Below, in pieces: positions 44,068-51,991 of a DNA stretch of 64,000 nt. The DNA comes from Amycolatopsis suaedae (GTDB lineage: Bacteria; Actinomycetota; Actinomycetes; Mycobacteriales; Pseudonocardiaceae): positions 186,001 through 250,000 of the forward strand of contig NZ_SFCC01000007.1 in NCBI RefSeq assembly GCF_004214935.1. Direction: 5' to 3'. Every line of letters begins with the position of its first letter. The stretch's first letter is position 1. The notes below the pieces were generated by a model, which was given only the letters and a program-made list of their open reading frames with translations, ran no database searches and was not told the DNA's origin. The translations under genes were made by a program, and so were the position numbers.

Positions 44068-44864
44068 GCCACGTGAAGGCCACCTTCACCACATGAAACG
44101 TCAGGGTCTGGCGAAGTCCGGGTACGGCAGGGCAAGGTCGGCGGCTCGAGCGCAGAACTCGCGGTCCGGAACGCAGAACTCGCGTGCGTGAGCGCAGAAC
44201 TCACGATGTGGACGCCGGTTCTCACGTGGCGCCGGTCGCCCGCGTGAACGACCCGTACGCGCGAGTCGTACGTTCTCACGCGCGAGCCGTACGTTCCGGG
44301 GCGCGAGTCGTCCGTTCTCACGCGCGAGTTGTCCGTTCCGGACCCGCGAGTTGCACGTTCCCGCCCGCCTGGTCCCACTGTCCGGCACGTCGGTTCCAGA
44401 TCACGAGACAACAGGCCTGGGTAAAGCACGTGAAGGCCACCTTCACCACGTCTCACCTCAGGGTCCCGGCGAAGTCGGGCGCCGGGCGTGAGCAAGGGAG
44501 CTTTACTGGCGAAGAAGGGTAGTAAAGCTCCCTTGCTGTCTTACGGGTGTGGCTGGTGGGGCTGCCGTGGCCCGCGATGCCAGCGGGACGCCTGGGATCG
44601 CGTGAAGGCCGAGTTCCTGTCGCCAGACGTGATGAAGGTGGCCTTCACGTACCCGTCACGCGGGCACACCTGCCACACCGGCACCAGCCAGCACACCCAC
44701 CCCACCAGCCACCACGAACGAGACAACACCCCGCCGCCACCAACGGCACCATACTTGCGCAAGACGCAACCACAGCGCCCCTGCCCACGGCCCCAGGCCG
44801 TCGCCGCCCACGACCATGCCGAGGCCCTGACGTCTCACGTGGTGAAGGTGGCCCTCACGTGCTT
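44068..44864. repeat. family A composite element, copy A4 (largest)
   Basis: Hairpin arms occur at 44068-44094, 44424-44451, 44601-44650 (divergent) and 44836-44864. Boxes GAACTCGCG lie at 44155, 44176 and 44197, and inverted boxes GCGAGTC/T at 44261, 44282, 44303, 44324 and 44346. The tail also has the perfect hairpin at 44492-44538 and a C/A-rich stretch (44660-44780) with 31 bases identical to copy A3. No gene lies in this 924-base gap; open frames inside read the repeat and lack ribosome sites. Confidence 0.85.
44492..44538. repeat. perfect 17-base inverted repeat in copy A4
   Basis: AGCAAGGGAGCTTTACT (44492-44508) and AGTAAAGCTCCCTTGCT (44522-44538) are exact complements around a 13-base loop. 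It recalls the family A hairpin in design (purine-rich arm with GGGAGC/GCTCCC) but not in sequence. It may be a terminator or RNA processing site. Confidence 0.8.
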
Positions 44865-44881
44865 GTACGGGGGCCGGAGGG

Positions 44882-45634
44882 TCAGCCAAGCTGCGTCTCG
44901 AACGCCAGCCGGTCACCGCGGAACAGGGACCGCACCCGCTCGAACGGCGCGCCGTCCAGCGTCCACGACACCCGGTGCAGCAACAGCATCGGCAACGCCG
45001 GGTTGGTGCCGATCAGCAACGCCTCCCTCGGCGTGGCCAACACCGTCTCCACCCGCTCCCGCGCCCCGGCGAACTCCACGCCGAGCCGCTCGGTGAGGCA
45101 GGCGTAGAGCGACTCCGCCGGATCGAACACGTCGAGCAGCGTGGGAAACCGGGCGGCGACCAGGTAGGTCGACTCCAGCCCCACCCGCTCACCGTCGGCC
45201 AGCAGGACGCGTTCGATGTGCACCACCTGCTCCCCCGGCTCCAGCCGCAGGTCGGCGGCGACCTCGCCGGCGGCCGCCAGCCGTTCCATGCTGATCAGCG
45301 TGCGCCCGGGCCGCACACCCTGGTCGCGCAGCCCCTCGGTGTAGCTCACCAGTGCCAGCGGCTGCACCAGTTTCGGCCCCGCGACATAGGTTCCGCTGCC
45401 CTGCCTGCGGATGAGCCTGCCCTCCAGCACCAGCTCGCTCACCGCCTGCCGGACGGTGGCCCGCGACACCGCGAACCGTTCACCCAGTTCACGTTCGGTG
45501 GGCAGGGCGGCGCCCTCGCCCAGCTCGCCGATCAGCTCCAGCAGGCCGACCTTGACCGCGTAGTACCGCGGAACACGGCCGTGCTCGGGGACCCCGTTGC
45601 GGACCGGCCCGCCCGCGGCGTGCTCGTCTGTCAC
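44882..45634 (-). CDS. GntR/HutC family regulator, cotranscribed with fadD19
   Basis: This 250-residue regulator has an N-terminal GntR winged helix (LPTERELGERFAVSRATVRQAVSELVLEGRLIRRQGSG, in parts) and a C-terminal UTRA ligand domain (RTLISMERLAAAGEVAADLRL, ERVRSLFRGDRLAFETQLG). GTG 45634 is 11 bases after the nitronate monooxygenase stop, so the chain is fadD19, NMO, gntR. UTRA domains bind small acids or sugars; the ligand is unknown. Its position suggests a link to sterol or fatty acid metabolism, not yet known for a GntR protein here. Confidence 0.86.
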   Translation of the reverse strand: MTDEHAAGGPVRNGVPEHGRVPRYYAVKVGLLELIGELGEGAALPTERELGERFAVSRATVRQAVSELVLEGRLIRRQGSGTYVAGPKLVQPLALVSYTEGLRDQGVRPGRTLISMERLAAAGEVAADLRLEPGEQVVHIERVLLADGERVGLESTYLVAARFPTLLDVFDPAESLYACLTERLGVEFAGARERVETVLATPREALLIGTNPALPMLLLHRVSWTLDGAPFERVRSLFRGDRLAFETQLG

Positions 45635-45645
45635 ACCGGCGGAGC

Positions 45646-46752
45646 CTAACGCAGCGTCCCCAGACGGTCCACAGTGGACGCGAAGTCGGCCACCAGCTCG
45701 CCCATGATGTCGGCGACCGGCCGTACCCTGTCCATCCGGCCGACGATCTGCCCGACCGGCATGGACACCACCGACGGGTCGCCCGCGGCGGAAATCCGCT
45801 GGTGCGCCTCGGCGACCAGCAGATTCTGCAGCGGCATGGGCAGCGGCGCGGGCGCGTCCGGTGCCGACCACGCCTCGGTCCAGCGGGTCCGCAGCAGCCG
45901 GGCCGGCTTGCCGGTGTAAATGCGGGTGCGCACGGTGTCGGCCGACCGCGCGGCCACCAGCGCGTCCTGCATCGCGCTCGCCTCAGCCATGCCGCGCCGG
46001 TACTCCTCGGTGGCCAGCCAGAACGACCCCATCCACACACCGGACGCGCCCAGCGCGAGCGCGGCGGCCGCCTGCCTGCCCGAGCCGATCCCGCCCGCCG
46101 CGAGCACCGGGGCACGCTCGCCCACGGCGTCGACGATCTCCGGCAGCAGCACCATCGACGCGATCTCGCCGGTGTGCCCGCCGGCCTCGTAACCCTGCGA
46201 CACCACCAGGTCCACACCGTTGTCGACATGCCGCATGGCATGGTCGACCCGGCCGGCCAGCGCGGCGACCGGGACGTCGTGCGCGTGTGCCCGCTCGATG
46301 ACGTCGACCGGCGGTGAGCCCAGTGCGTTGGCGATCAACGCGATCCGGTGGTTCAGCGCGACGTCCACATGGGACCGTGCCACCGAATGCAGCCAGCCGA
46401 GCACACCGCCACGTTCGGCGGCGCCGTCGGGCAGTTCGGGTACCCCCAGCTCGGCAAGGGTCCGCTCGACGAACGCCCGGTGCTCCGCCGGGATCAGCTC
46501 ACCGAGGTCGCCCGCCGAGCCCTCGGCCGGCACGGCCGCCGGCATCACGACGTCGACGCCGTACGGCCTGCCGCCCGTGTTGTCGTCCATCCAGTCCAGC
46601 ACCCGGTCCAGTTCCTCCGGGTCGTTGAACCGCACGCAGCCCAGCACGCCGAGCCCGCCGGCGCGGCTGATCGCGGCGGCGACGTGCTCGGACGGCGTGA
46701 AGCCGAAGACGGGGTACTCGATGCCGAGCCGGTCACACAACGTCGTTCGCAT
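45646..46752 (-). CDS. nitronate monooxygenase family flavoprotein
   Basis: This 368-residue TIM-barrel FMN enzyme begins MRTTLCDRLGIEYPVFGFTP. AGGIGSGRQAAAALALGASGVW holds the phosphate-binding loop, and SQGYEAGGHTGE carries the active-site region of the NMO family. In mycobacterial and rhodococcal sterol clusters a flavoprotein of this family (IpdC) reduces a ring-derived CoA intermediate, but this copy sits with fadD19 and may do something else. It starts 3 bases after the fadD19 stop. Confidence 0.82.
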   Translation of the reverse strand: MRTTLCDRLGIEYPVFGFTPSEHVAAAISRAGGLGVLGCVRFNDPEELDRVLDWMDDNTGGRPYGVDVVMPAAVPAEGSAGDLGELIPAEHRAFVERTLAELGVPELPDGAAERGGVLGWLHSVARSHVDVALNHRIALIANALGSPPVDVIERAHAHDVPVAALAGRVDHAMRHVDNGVDLVVSQGYEAGGHTGEIASMVLLPEIVDAVGERAPVLAAGGIGSGRQAAAALALGASGVWMGSFWLATEEYRRGMAEASAMQDALVAARSADTVRTRIYTGKPARLLRTRWTEAWSAPDAPAPLPMPLQNLLVAEAHQRISAAGDPSVVSMPVGQIVGRMDRVRPVADIMGELVADFASTVDRLGTLR

Positions 46753-46755
46753 GGC

Positions 46756-48360
46756 TCACACCCGCCGCGCGTGCTCGGCGGCGTACTTCTGCGCCCAGGT
46801 GTAGTCCGGTTTCCCGCTCGGGGTCCTGCCGACTTGCTCGGCCACCCAGATGCTGCGGGGCACCTTGTAGCCGGCCAGCTGGGTGCGCACGTGGGCCTCC
46901 AGCGCCGCCAGGTCCAGCTCGCGCCCGTCGCGTGCCTGGACGACCGCGGCCACCCGCTGTCCCAGCCGCTCGTCGGGTACGCCGATGACCAGCGCGTCGA
47001 AGACGTCCGGGTGCGCCTTGAGCGCGCCCTCGACCTCCTCGGGGAAGACCTTCTCGCCGCCGGTGTTGACGCACTGCGACCCGCGGCCCAGCAGCGTCAC
47101 CGTGCCGTCGTCCTCGTAGCGGGCGTAGTCGCCGGGGATGACGTAGCGTTCCCCGCCGATCTCGACGAAGATCGTCTTCGACTTGTCCGGGTCCTTGTAG
47201 TAGCCGAGCGGGACGTGTGCACGCCGGGCGAGCCTGCCGGTGGCGCCCGGAACGGCCTCGACGACGTTGTCCTCGTCGTCGAGCAGGACCGCCTGCGCGC
47301 CCATCGACACCCGCGGCCCGGCCGTGTGGTCGGCGTCCTTGCCGACCACACCGATGCCGGTGAAGCCGCTCTCCGAGGAGCCGATCGCGTCGGTGAGCAC
47401 CACGTTCGGCAGCTCGCCGAGGAAGTCCTGCTTGACGCTGTGCGAGAACAGCGCCGCGTGGCTGGACACCGCTACCAGTGACGACGCGTCGTAGTCGCCG
47501 CCGCGGTAGGCCTCGATCAGCGGGCGGGCCATGGCGTCGCCGACGATCGTCATCACCTGGACCCCGTGGCGCTGCACGGCTTTCCAGATCTCGTCCGGGT
47601 CGAACTGCGGCACCAGCACCACCGTGCTGCCGCCGAACATCGCGCCGAACGCCGCCCACTGCGCGGCGCCGTGGATCAGCGGGGCCACCGGCAGCCGCAC
47701 CAGCGCGCCGTCCTTGCCGCGCTGGGCCAGCGTCCACTCGTCGGGGATGTACTCGCCGGTGACGAAGTCGATCCCGCCGCCGAGCGCGCGCCAGACGTCC
47801 TCGTGGCGCCACAGCACGCCCTTGGGGTAACCGGTGGTGCCGCCGGTGTAGAGGATGTAGAGGTCGTCGCCGCTGCGCTCACCGAAGTCGCGGTCCGGCG
47901 AGCCCTCCGCCATGGCCGTCTCGTAGTCGATGCCGCCGTAGCGGGTGTAGTCGGCGTCGCTGCCGTCCTCGACGGCGATAACGTGTTTCAGTTTTTCGAC
48001 ATCCGGGAGTACCTCGGCAACGAGGTCCGCGTACCGGCGCTCGTGCACCAGCGCGACCAGGTCGGAGTTGTCGAACAGGTACCGCAACTCGGCGGCGACG
48101 TAACGGTAGTTGACGTTGATCGCGATGGCCCGCAGCTTGTATGCGGCGTACATCGTTTCCAGCGCCTCGATGGAGTTCCGGGAGTAGACGCCGATGTGGG
48201 CGCCGGCGCCCACGCCGTGGGCCGCGAGGTGATGGGCCATGCGATTGGCCCTCGCGTCCAGCTCGGCGTAGGTGACCTGCCGATCACCGCAGGCGACCGC
48301 GATGCGGTCGGGCACGGCGTCGACGGCGTGCTCGAAGAGATCCGCGATGTTGAGAGCCAC
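46756..48360 (-). CDS. fadD19: steroid side-chain acyl-CoA synthetase FadD19
   Basis: This 534-residue ATP-dependent ligase activates the C26 carboxyl of cholestenoic acids as CoA esters in side-chain degradation. Its start [20 protein letters not shown] and the blocks [20 protein letters not shown] and [20 protein letters not shown] are close to mycobacterial FadD19, with the AMP-binding loop [21 protein letters not shown] 48360 is 10 bases from a KstR-type site and 6 bases after TAGTTT, so the mRNA may be leaderless. FadD19 is known to matter for C24-branched sterols. Confidence 0.93.
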   Translation of the reverse strand: MALNIADLFEHAVDAVPDRIAVACGDRQVTYAELDARANRMAHHLAAHGVGAGAHIGVYSRNSIEALETMYAAYKLRAIAINVNYRYVAAELRYLFDNSDLVALVHERRYADLVAEVLPDVEKLKHVIAVEDGSDADYTRYGGIDYETAMAEGSPDRDFGERSGDDLYILYTGGTTGYPKGVLWRHEDVWRALGGGIDFVTGEYIPDEWTLAQRGKDGALVRLPVAPLIHGAAQWAAFGAMFGGSTVVLVPQFDPDEIWKAVQRHGVQVMTIVGDAMARPLIEAYRGGDYDASSLVAVSSHAALFSHSVKQDFLGELPNVVLTDAIGSSESGFTGIGVVGKDADHTAGPRVSMGAQAVLLDDEDNVVEAVPGATGRLARRAHVPLGYYKDPDKSKTIFVEIGGERYVIPGDYARYEDDGTVTLLGRGSQCVNTGGEKVFPEEVEGALKAHPDVFDALVIGVPDERLGQRVAAVVQARDGRELDLAALEAHVRTQLAGYKVPRSIWVAEQVGRTPSGKPDYTWAQKYAAEHARRV

Positions 48361-48370
48361 CCCATGAAAC

Positions 48371-48384
48371 TAGAACATGTTATC
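48371..48384. promoter_or_regulatory. KstR-type operator, fadD19/echA19 divergent promoter
   Basis: TAGAACATGTTATC matches TnnAACnnGTTnnA at all but the last base. It lies 10 bases from the fadD19 start and 36 from the echA19 start, so one site can repress both. The overlapping TAGTTT (48367-48372, minus strand) is a candidate minus 10 box six bases from the fadD19 GTG. Confidence 0.75.
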
Positions 48385-48420
48385 GTTCGGGGCAATGGGC
48401 AGCGGACGGAGGGACCACGG

Positions 48421-49203
48421 ATGGCGGACGCGCTGATCGACCGGGACGGCCCGGTGCTGATCGTGACCATGAACCGGCCGGAGGCACGCAACGCCATCAC
48501 CGGCGAGATGATGGCGATCATGACCGAGGCGTGGGACCAGGTGGACCGCGACCGCGACATCCGCTGCTGCGTGCTGACCGGCGCGGGGGGTGCGTTCTGC
48601 GCGGGCGCCGACCTGAAGTCCATGGCCCGCAACTCCCCCGGCGACGCCTACGAACGCGGATCCTGGGACCCCAGCCGCATCGACGGCCTGCTCAAGGGAC
48701 GCAGGCTGACCAAGCCGCTGATCGCGGCCGTCGAAGGGGTCGCGATCGCGGGCGGGACCGAGATCCTGCAGGCGACCGACATCCGGGTGGCAGGCGAGAG
48801 CGCCCGGTTCGGCGTCTCCGAGGCCCGCTGGGGCCTGTTCCCGATGGGCGGATCGGCCGTGCGGCTGCCCCGGCAGATCCCCTACACGGTGGCCGCCGAC
48901 CTGCTGCTGACCGGACGGCACATCACCGCGGCCGAGGCCCGCGACGCCGGGTTGATCGGTCACGTCGTGCCCGACGGCACCGCGCTGGAGCGGGCGATGG
49001 AACTGGCCGGCCTGGTGGCCGCCAACGGCCCGCTGGCCGTGGCGGCGATCCTGCGCACCATCCGGGAGACCGAGGGCCTGCCGGAGAACGAGGCGTTCGC
49101 CATCGAGGCCAAGCTGGGCGCCGCCGTGTTCACCAGCGACGACGCCAAGGAGGGCCCGAAAGCCTTCGCCGAGAAGCGCAAGCCCGACTTCCAGGGTCGC
49201 TAG
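48421..49203 (+). CDS. echA19: enoyl-CoA hydratase EchA19
   Basis: This 260-residue crotonase hydrates the enoyl-CoA intermediate of sterol side-chain beta-oxidation. [39 protein letters not shown] (oxyanion hole), [40 protein letters not shown] and [19 protein letters not shown] are near-identical to mycobacterial EchA19. ATG 48421 follows GGAGGGA. It is divergent from fadD19 and shares the KstR-type site. The TAG stop begins a family B palindrome. Confidence 0.93.
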   Translation: MADALIDRDGPVLIVTMNRPEARNAITGEMMAIMTEAWDQVDRDRDIRCCVLTGAGGAFCAGADLKSMARNSPGDAYERGSWDPSRIDGLLKGRRLTKPLIAAVEGVAIAGGTEILQATDIRVAGESARFGVSEARWGLFPMGGSAVRLPRQIPYTVAADLLLTGRHITAAEARDAGLIGHVVPDGTALERAMELAGLVAANGPLAVAAILRTIRETEGLPENEAFAIEAKLGAAVFTSDDAKEGPKAFAEKRKPDFQGR

Positions 49204-49367
49204 GCCGTGTTTCATAAGTCTGTTCGATGGGCTTCGTGATCCAGGTGGTTCCTGGCGGTGCGGGCGGATCGCCCTCGTACTGGGCCGTACTCGGGCGCAT
49301 CCGCCCGTGCCGTCCAGGGGCCGCCTGGGCGCGAAGACCGCGAACGTGACTTGTGAAACACGGCCTA
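49201..49367. repeat. family B near-palindrome, copy B3, stop codon to stop codon
   Basis: The ends TAGGCCGTGTTTCA (49201) and TGAAACACGGCCTA (49354-49367) are exact complements. Imperfect pairing continues inward (GGGCGGAT/ATCCGCCC) to the centre CCCTCGTACTGGGCC / GTACTCGGGC near 49283. The first three bases are the echA19 stop and the last three, read on the minus strand, are the stop of the convergent ligase gene. Confidence 0.88.
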
Positions 49368-50909
49368 GGCCCAGTACGGGTCGCGCAGCTTTCGCTTGTA
49401 CAGCTTGCCGTTCGGGTCGCGGGGCAGCTCGTCGGCGAAGTCCACGCTGCGCGGCAGCTTGAACTTCGCCAGCCGGGTCGCGGCGTAGTCCAGCAGCTCG
49501 CGGGCCAGCTCGCCGGACGGCTCCACGCCCGCGGCGGGCTGCACGACGGCCTTCACCTGCTCGCCCCAGTCCTCGTGCGGCACGCCGAACACGGCCACGT
49601 CGAGCACCTTCGGATGCAGCACCAGCTCGTTCTCGATCTCGGCCGGGTAGATGTTGACCCCGCCGGAGATGATCATGTCGCTCTTGCGGTCGTGCAGGAA
49701 CAGGTAGCCGTCGGAGTCGATGTGCCCGACGTCGCCGAGCGTGAACAGATCACCGACCCGTGCCTTCTCGGTCTTGGCCTTGTCCCGGTGGTACTCGAAC
49801 GTCGACGTCCCCATCCGCAGGTACACGGTCCCGACCTCGCCCGGCGGCAGTTCCTCGCCGTCGTCGTCGAGCACCTTGACCGTCGAACCCGGCCACGGCC
49901 TGCCGACCGAACCCGGCTTGCGCAGCCACTCCTCGCCACTGATCGCCGTCCCACCGCCCTCGGTCGCGGCGTAGTACTCGGTCACCACCGGGCCCCACCA
50001 CTCCAGCATGCGCCGCTTGACCTCCGGCGGGCACGGCGCCGCGCCGTGGATCATCGCGCGCAGCGACGAGGTGTCGTAGCCCGCGCGGACGTCGTCGGGC
50101 AACGCCAGCAACCTGCGGAACTGGGTGGGCACGACGTGGCTGTGCGTCACCCGGTACCGCTCGATCAGCCGCAGCATCTCCTCGGCGTCCCACCGGTCCA
50201 TCAGCACCGCCGGATGCCCCAGCTGCAGCGAGATCGCCACGAAGTTGAGCACCGCCGTGTGGTACAGCGGCGAACCACACAGGTGCACGTGGCCGTCGAA
50301 CGGCTCCAGCCCGAAGATGCCGAAGAACCAGGTGGTCTGCGGCGTGACCGCGTCCGGGTCGGCGCCGGTCAGCGGTCGGCGCACGCCCTTCGGCCTGCCC
50401 GTCGTGCCCGACGTGTACAGCATCGGCGACCCGGCCGTCCGCGGCCCGGGCCTGCCCTCGCCCTCCCCCGCGCCCAGTTCCTCGATCCGGCGGAAGCCCG
50501 GCACGTCACCGACGGCGAACCGCGTGTGCGCGCCGATTCCGGCCTCGTCGGCCGCCGCCACCGCGACGTCGGCGAACCGCTCGTGGGCGAGGAACGCCTT
50601 GGCCTCGCTGTCGGCGAGAATGTAGGCCACCTCGGGCGCGACCAGGTGCCAGTTGACCACCACGACGTAGAGCCCGGTCTGGATGGCGGCGAAGTAGGCG
50701 GCGACCAGCTCGACGCCGTTGGGCTGCAACACGACGACCGAGTCGCCGGTGTTCAGCCCGAGCGCCCGCAGGCCACGGGCGTACCGGTTGGCCTTGGCGG
50801 TCAGTTCGCCGTAGGTCACCTCCGTCCCGTCCGGATCGACCAGCGCGAGCAGCTCAGGCCGCTCGGCGGCGATGTTCCACAGTCCGATCGTCGTCACAGG
50901 TGCGGCCAT
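49365..50909 (-). CDS. long-chain/steroid acyl-CoA synthetase
   Basis: This 514-residue AMP-forming ligase begins MAAPVTTIGLWNIAAERPEL. Its motifs are SPMLYTSGTTGRPKGVRRPL (AMP loop), TEYYAATEGGGTAI, DGYLFLHDRKSDMIISGG (hinge) and PRDPNGKLYKRKLRD with the catalytic Lys. It activates a carboxylic acid to its CoA thioester, presumably a sterol metabolite or fatty acid given the KstR-type site 11 bases upstream. ATG 50909 has CGAGGG before it and TAGATT seven bases upstream, so it may also be leaderless. The exact substrate is unknown. Confidence 0.88.
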   Translation of the reverse strand: MAAPVTTIGLWNIAAERPELLALVDPDGTEVTYGELTAKANRYARGLRALGLNTGDSVVVLQPNGVELVAAYFAAIQTGLYVVVVNWHLVAPEVAYILADSEAKAFLAHERFADVAVAAADEAGIGAHTRFAVGDVPGFRRIEELGAGEGEGRPGPRTAGSPMLYTSGTTGRPKGVRRPLTGADPDAVTPQTTWFFGIFGLEPFDGHVHLCGSPLYHTAVLNFVAISLQLGHPAVLMDRWDAEEMLRLIERYRVTHSHVVPTQFRRLLALPDDVRAGYDTSSLRAMIHGAAPCPPEVKRRMLEWWGPVVTEYYAATEGGGTAISGEEWLRKPGSVGRPWPGSTVKVLDDDGEELPPGEVGTVYLRMGTSTFEYHRDKAKTEKARVGDLFTLGDVGHIDSDGYLFLHDRKSDMIISGGVNIYPAEIENELVLHPKVLDVAVFGVPHEDWGEQVKAVVQPAAGVEPSGELARELLDYAATRLAKFKLPRSVDFADELPRDPNGKLYKRKLRDPYWA

Positions 50910-50920
50910 ACCCTCGAATC

Positions 50921-50934
50921 TAGAACGTGTTCCA
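50921..50934. promoter_or_regulatory. KstR-type operator, ligase gene
   Basis: TAGAACGTGTTCCA fits TnnAACnnGTTnnA at every fixed base. It lies 11 bases before the ATG at 50909 and overlaps the candidate minus 10 box TAGATT (50917-50922, minus strand). Confidence 0.8.
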
Positions 50935-50966
50935 CTTACTGGCAACAGCTACCTTGCCGCCGATTC

Positions 50967-50980
50967 GAGAACGTGTTTCA
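50967..50980. promoter_or_regulatory. KstR-type operator, DUF35-ltp4-ltp3 operon
   Basis: GAGAACGTGTTTCA fits the KstR motif except the first base. It ends 8 bases before GTG 50989. Together with the site at 50921 it frames the 79-base divergent promoter. No ribosome site is seen before the GTG, so the operon mRNA may be leaderless. Confidence 0.72.
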
Positions 50981-50988
50981 CTTCGAAC

Positions 50989-51981
50989 GTGACGATCACC
51001 GAACCACCGCTGTCAGCTCCGCTGGACGTGGGATTCGACTACACCCGCTCGGTCGGGCCGGTGCTCGGCCGGTTCGTCAACGCCCTGCGGGAACGCCGCG
51101 TCCTCGGCGTCCGCGGCTCCGACGGCCGGGTGCACGTCCCGCCGCCGGAGTACGACCCGGTCACCGCCGCGCCGCTGTCGGACTTCGTCGAGGTCGCCAC
51201 GACCGGCACGGTCGTGTCCTGGTCGTGGGTGAACGACCCACTCGACGGGCAGCCGCTGACCCGCCCGTTCGCCTGGGCGCTGGTCCGCCTGGACGGCGCC
51301 GACACCCCGCTGCTGCACGCCGTCGACGTCGCCGAGCCCGCGGACATGCGCACCGGGATGCGCGTGCGGGTGCGCTGGGCCGCCGAACCCGTCGGGCACA
51401 TCCGCGACATCGTCTGCTTCGAACCGGAGTCCCCCGCCGCGGACTACGAACCCGCGCAGGCACCGGCGGCGCCGCCGGTCGCCGAGCGCGCCGAGGGCGC
51501 GCCGGTCGAGATCGTCATCACGCCGGTCCACCTCAGCTACCGGCACTCCGCCTCCCCCGAGGAGAGCAGCTACCTGCGCGCACTGGAGCAGGGCAGGCTC
51601 ATCGGCCAGCGCTGCCCCGCGTGCCACAAGGTCTACGTGCCGCCCCGCGGCGCCTGCCCCACCGACGGCGTGCCCACGACCGAGGAGGTTGAACTGCCCG
51701 ACACCGGCATCGTCACCACCTTCTGCGTGGTCAACGTGCCGTTCCTGGGCCAGCGAATCAAACCGCCCTACGTCGCCGCATACATCCTGCTCGACGGCGC
51801 CGACATCCCGTTCCTGCACCTGGTCCTGGGCTGCCCCGCCGACCAGGTGCGGATGGGCATGCGGGTGCGCGCGCAGTGGAAACCCCGCGACCAGTGGTGG
51901 ACGACGCTGGAGAACATCGACCACTTCGCGCCCACCGGCGAGCCCGACGCCGAGTACGAGACGTTCGCACACCACCTGTGA
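50989..51981 (+). CDS. double DUF35 (OB-fold/zinc ribbon) partner of Ltp3/Ltp4
   Basis: This 330-residue protein has two DUF35 modules. The first (residues about 15-160) has lost the zinc cysteines (RRVLGVRGSDGRVHVPPPEYD). The second keeps them: LIGQRCPACHKVYVPPRGACPTDG, residues about 200-225. DUF35 proteins partner thiolase-fold aldolases; in mycobacteria ChsH2's DUF35 domain binds Ltp2. By gene order it should hold and activate Ltp4 and/or Ltp3, which follow. The start is GTG 50989 next to the KstR-type site. Confidence 0.87.
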   Translation: MTITEPPLSAPLDVGFDYTRSVGPVLGRFVNALRERRVLGVRGSDGRVHVPPPEYDPVTAAPLSDFVEVATTGTVVSWSWVNDPLDGQPLTRPFAWALVRLDGADTPLLHAVDVAEPADMRTGMRVRVRWAAEPVGHIRDIVCFEPESPAADYEPAQAPAAPPVAERAEGAPVEIVITPVHLSYRHSASPEESSYLRALEQGRLIGQRCPACHKVYVPPRGACPTDGVPTTEEVELPDTGIVTTFCVVNVPFLGQRIKPPYVAAYILLDGADIPFLHLVLGCPADQVRMGMRVRAQWKPRDQWWTTLENIDHFAPTGEPDAEYETFAHHL

Positions 51982-51991
51982 GAGGCCGAGC

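Noticed and set aside
45646..46752. Calling the nitronate monooxygenase IpdC
   Set aside because: IpdC is encoded with ipdA and ipdB in mycobacteria. This gene is linked to fadD19 instead and its N-terminus is not one I can match to IpdC.
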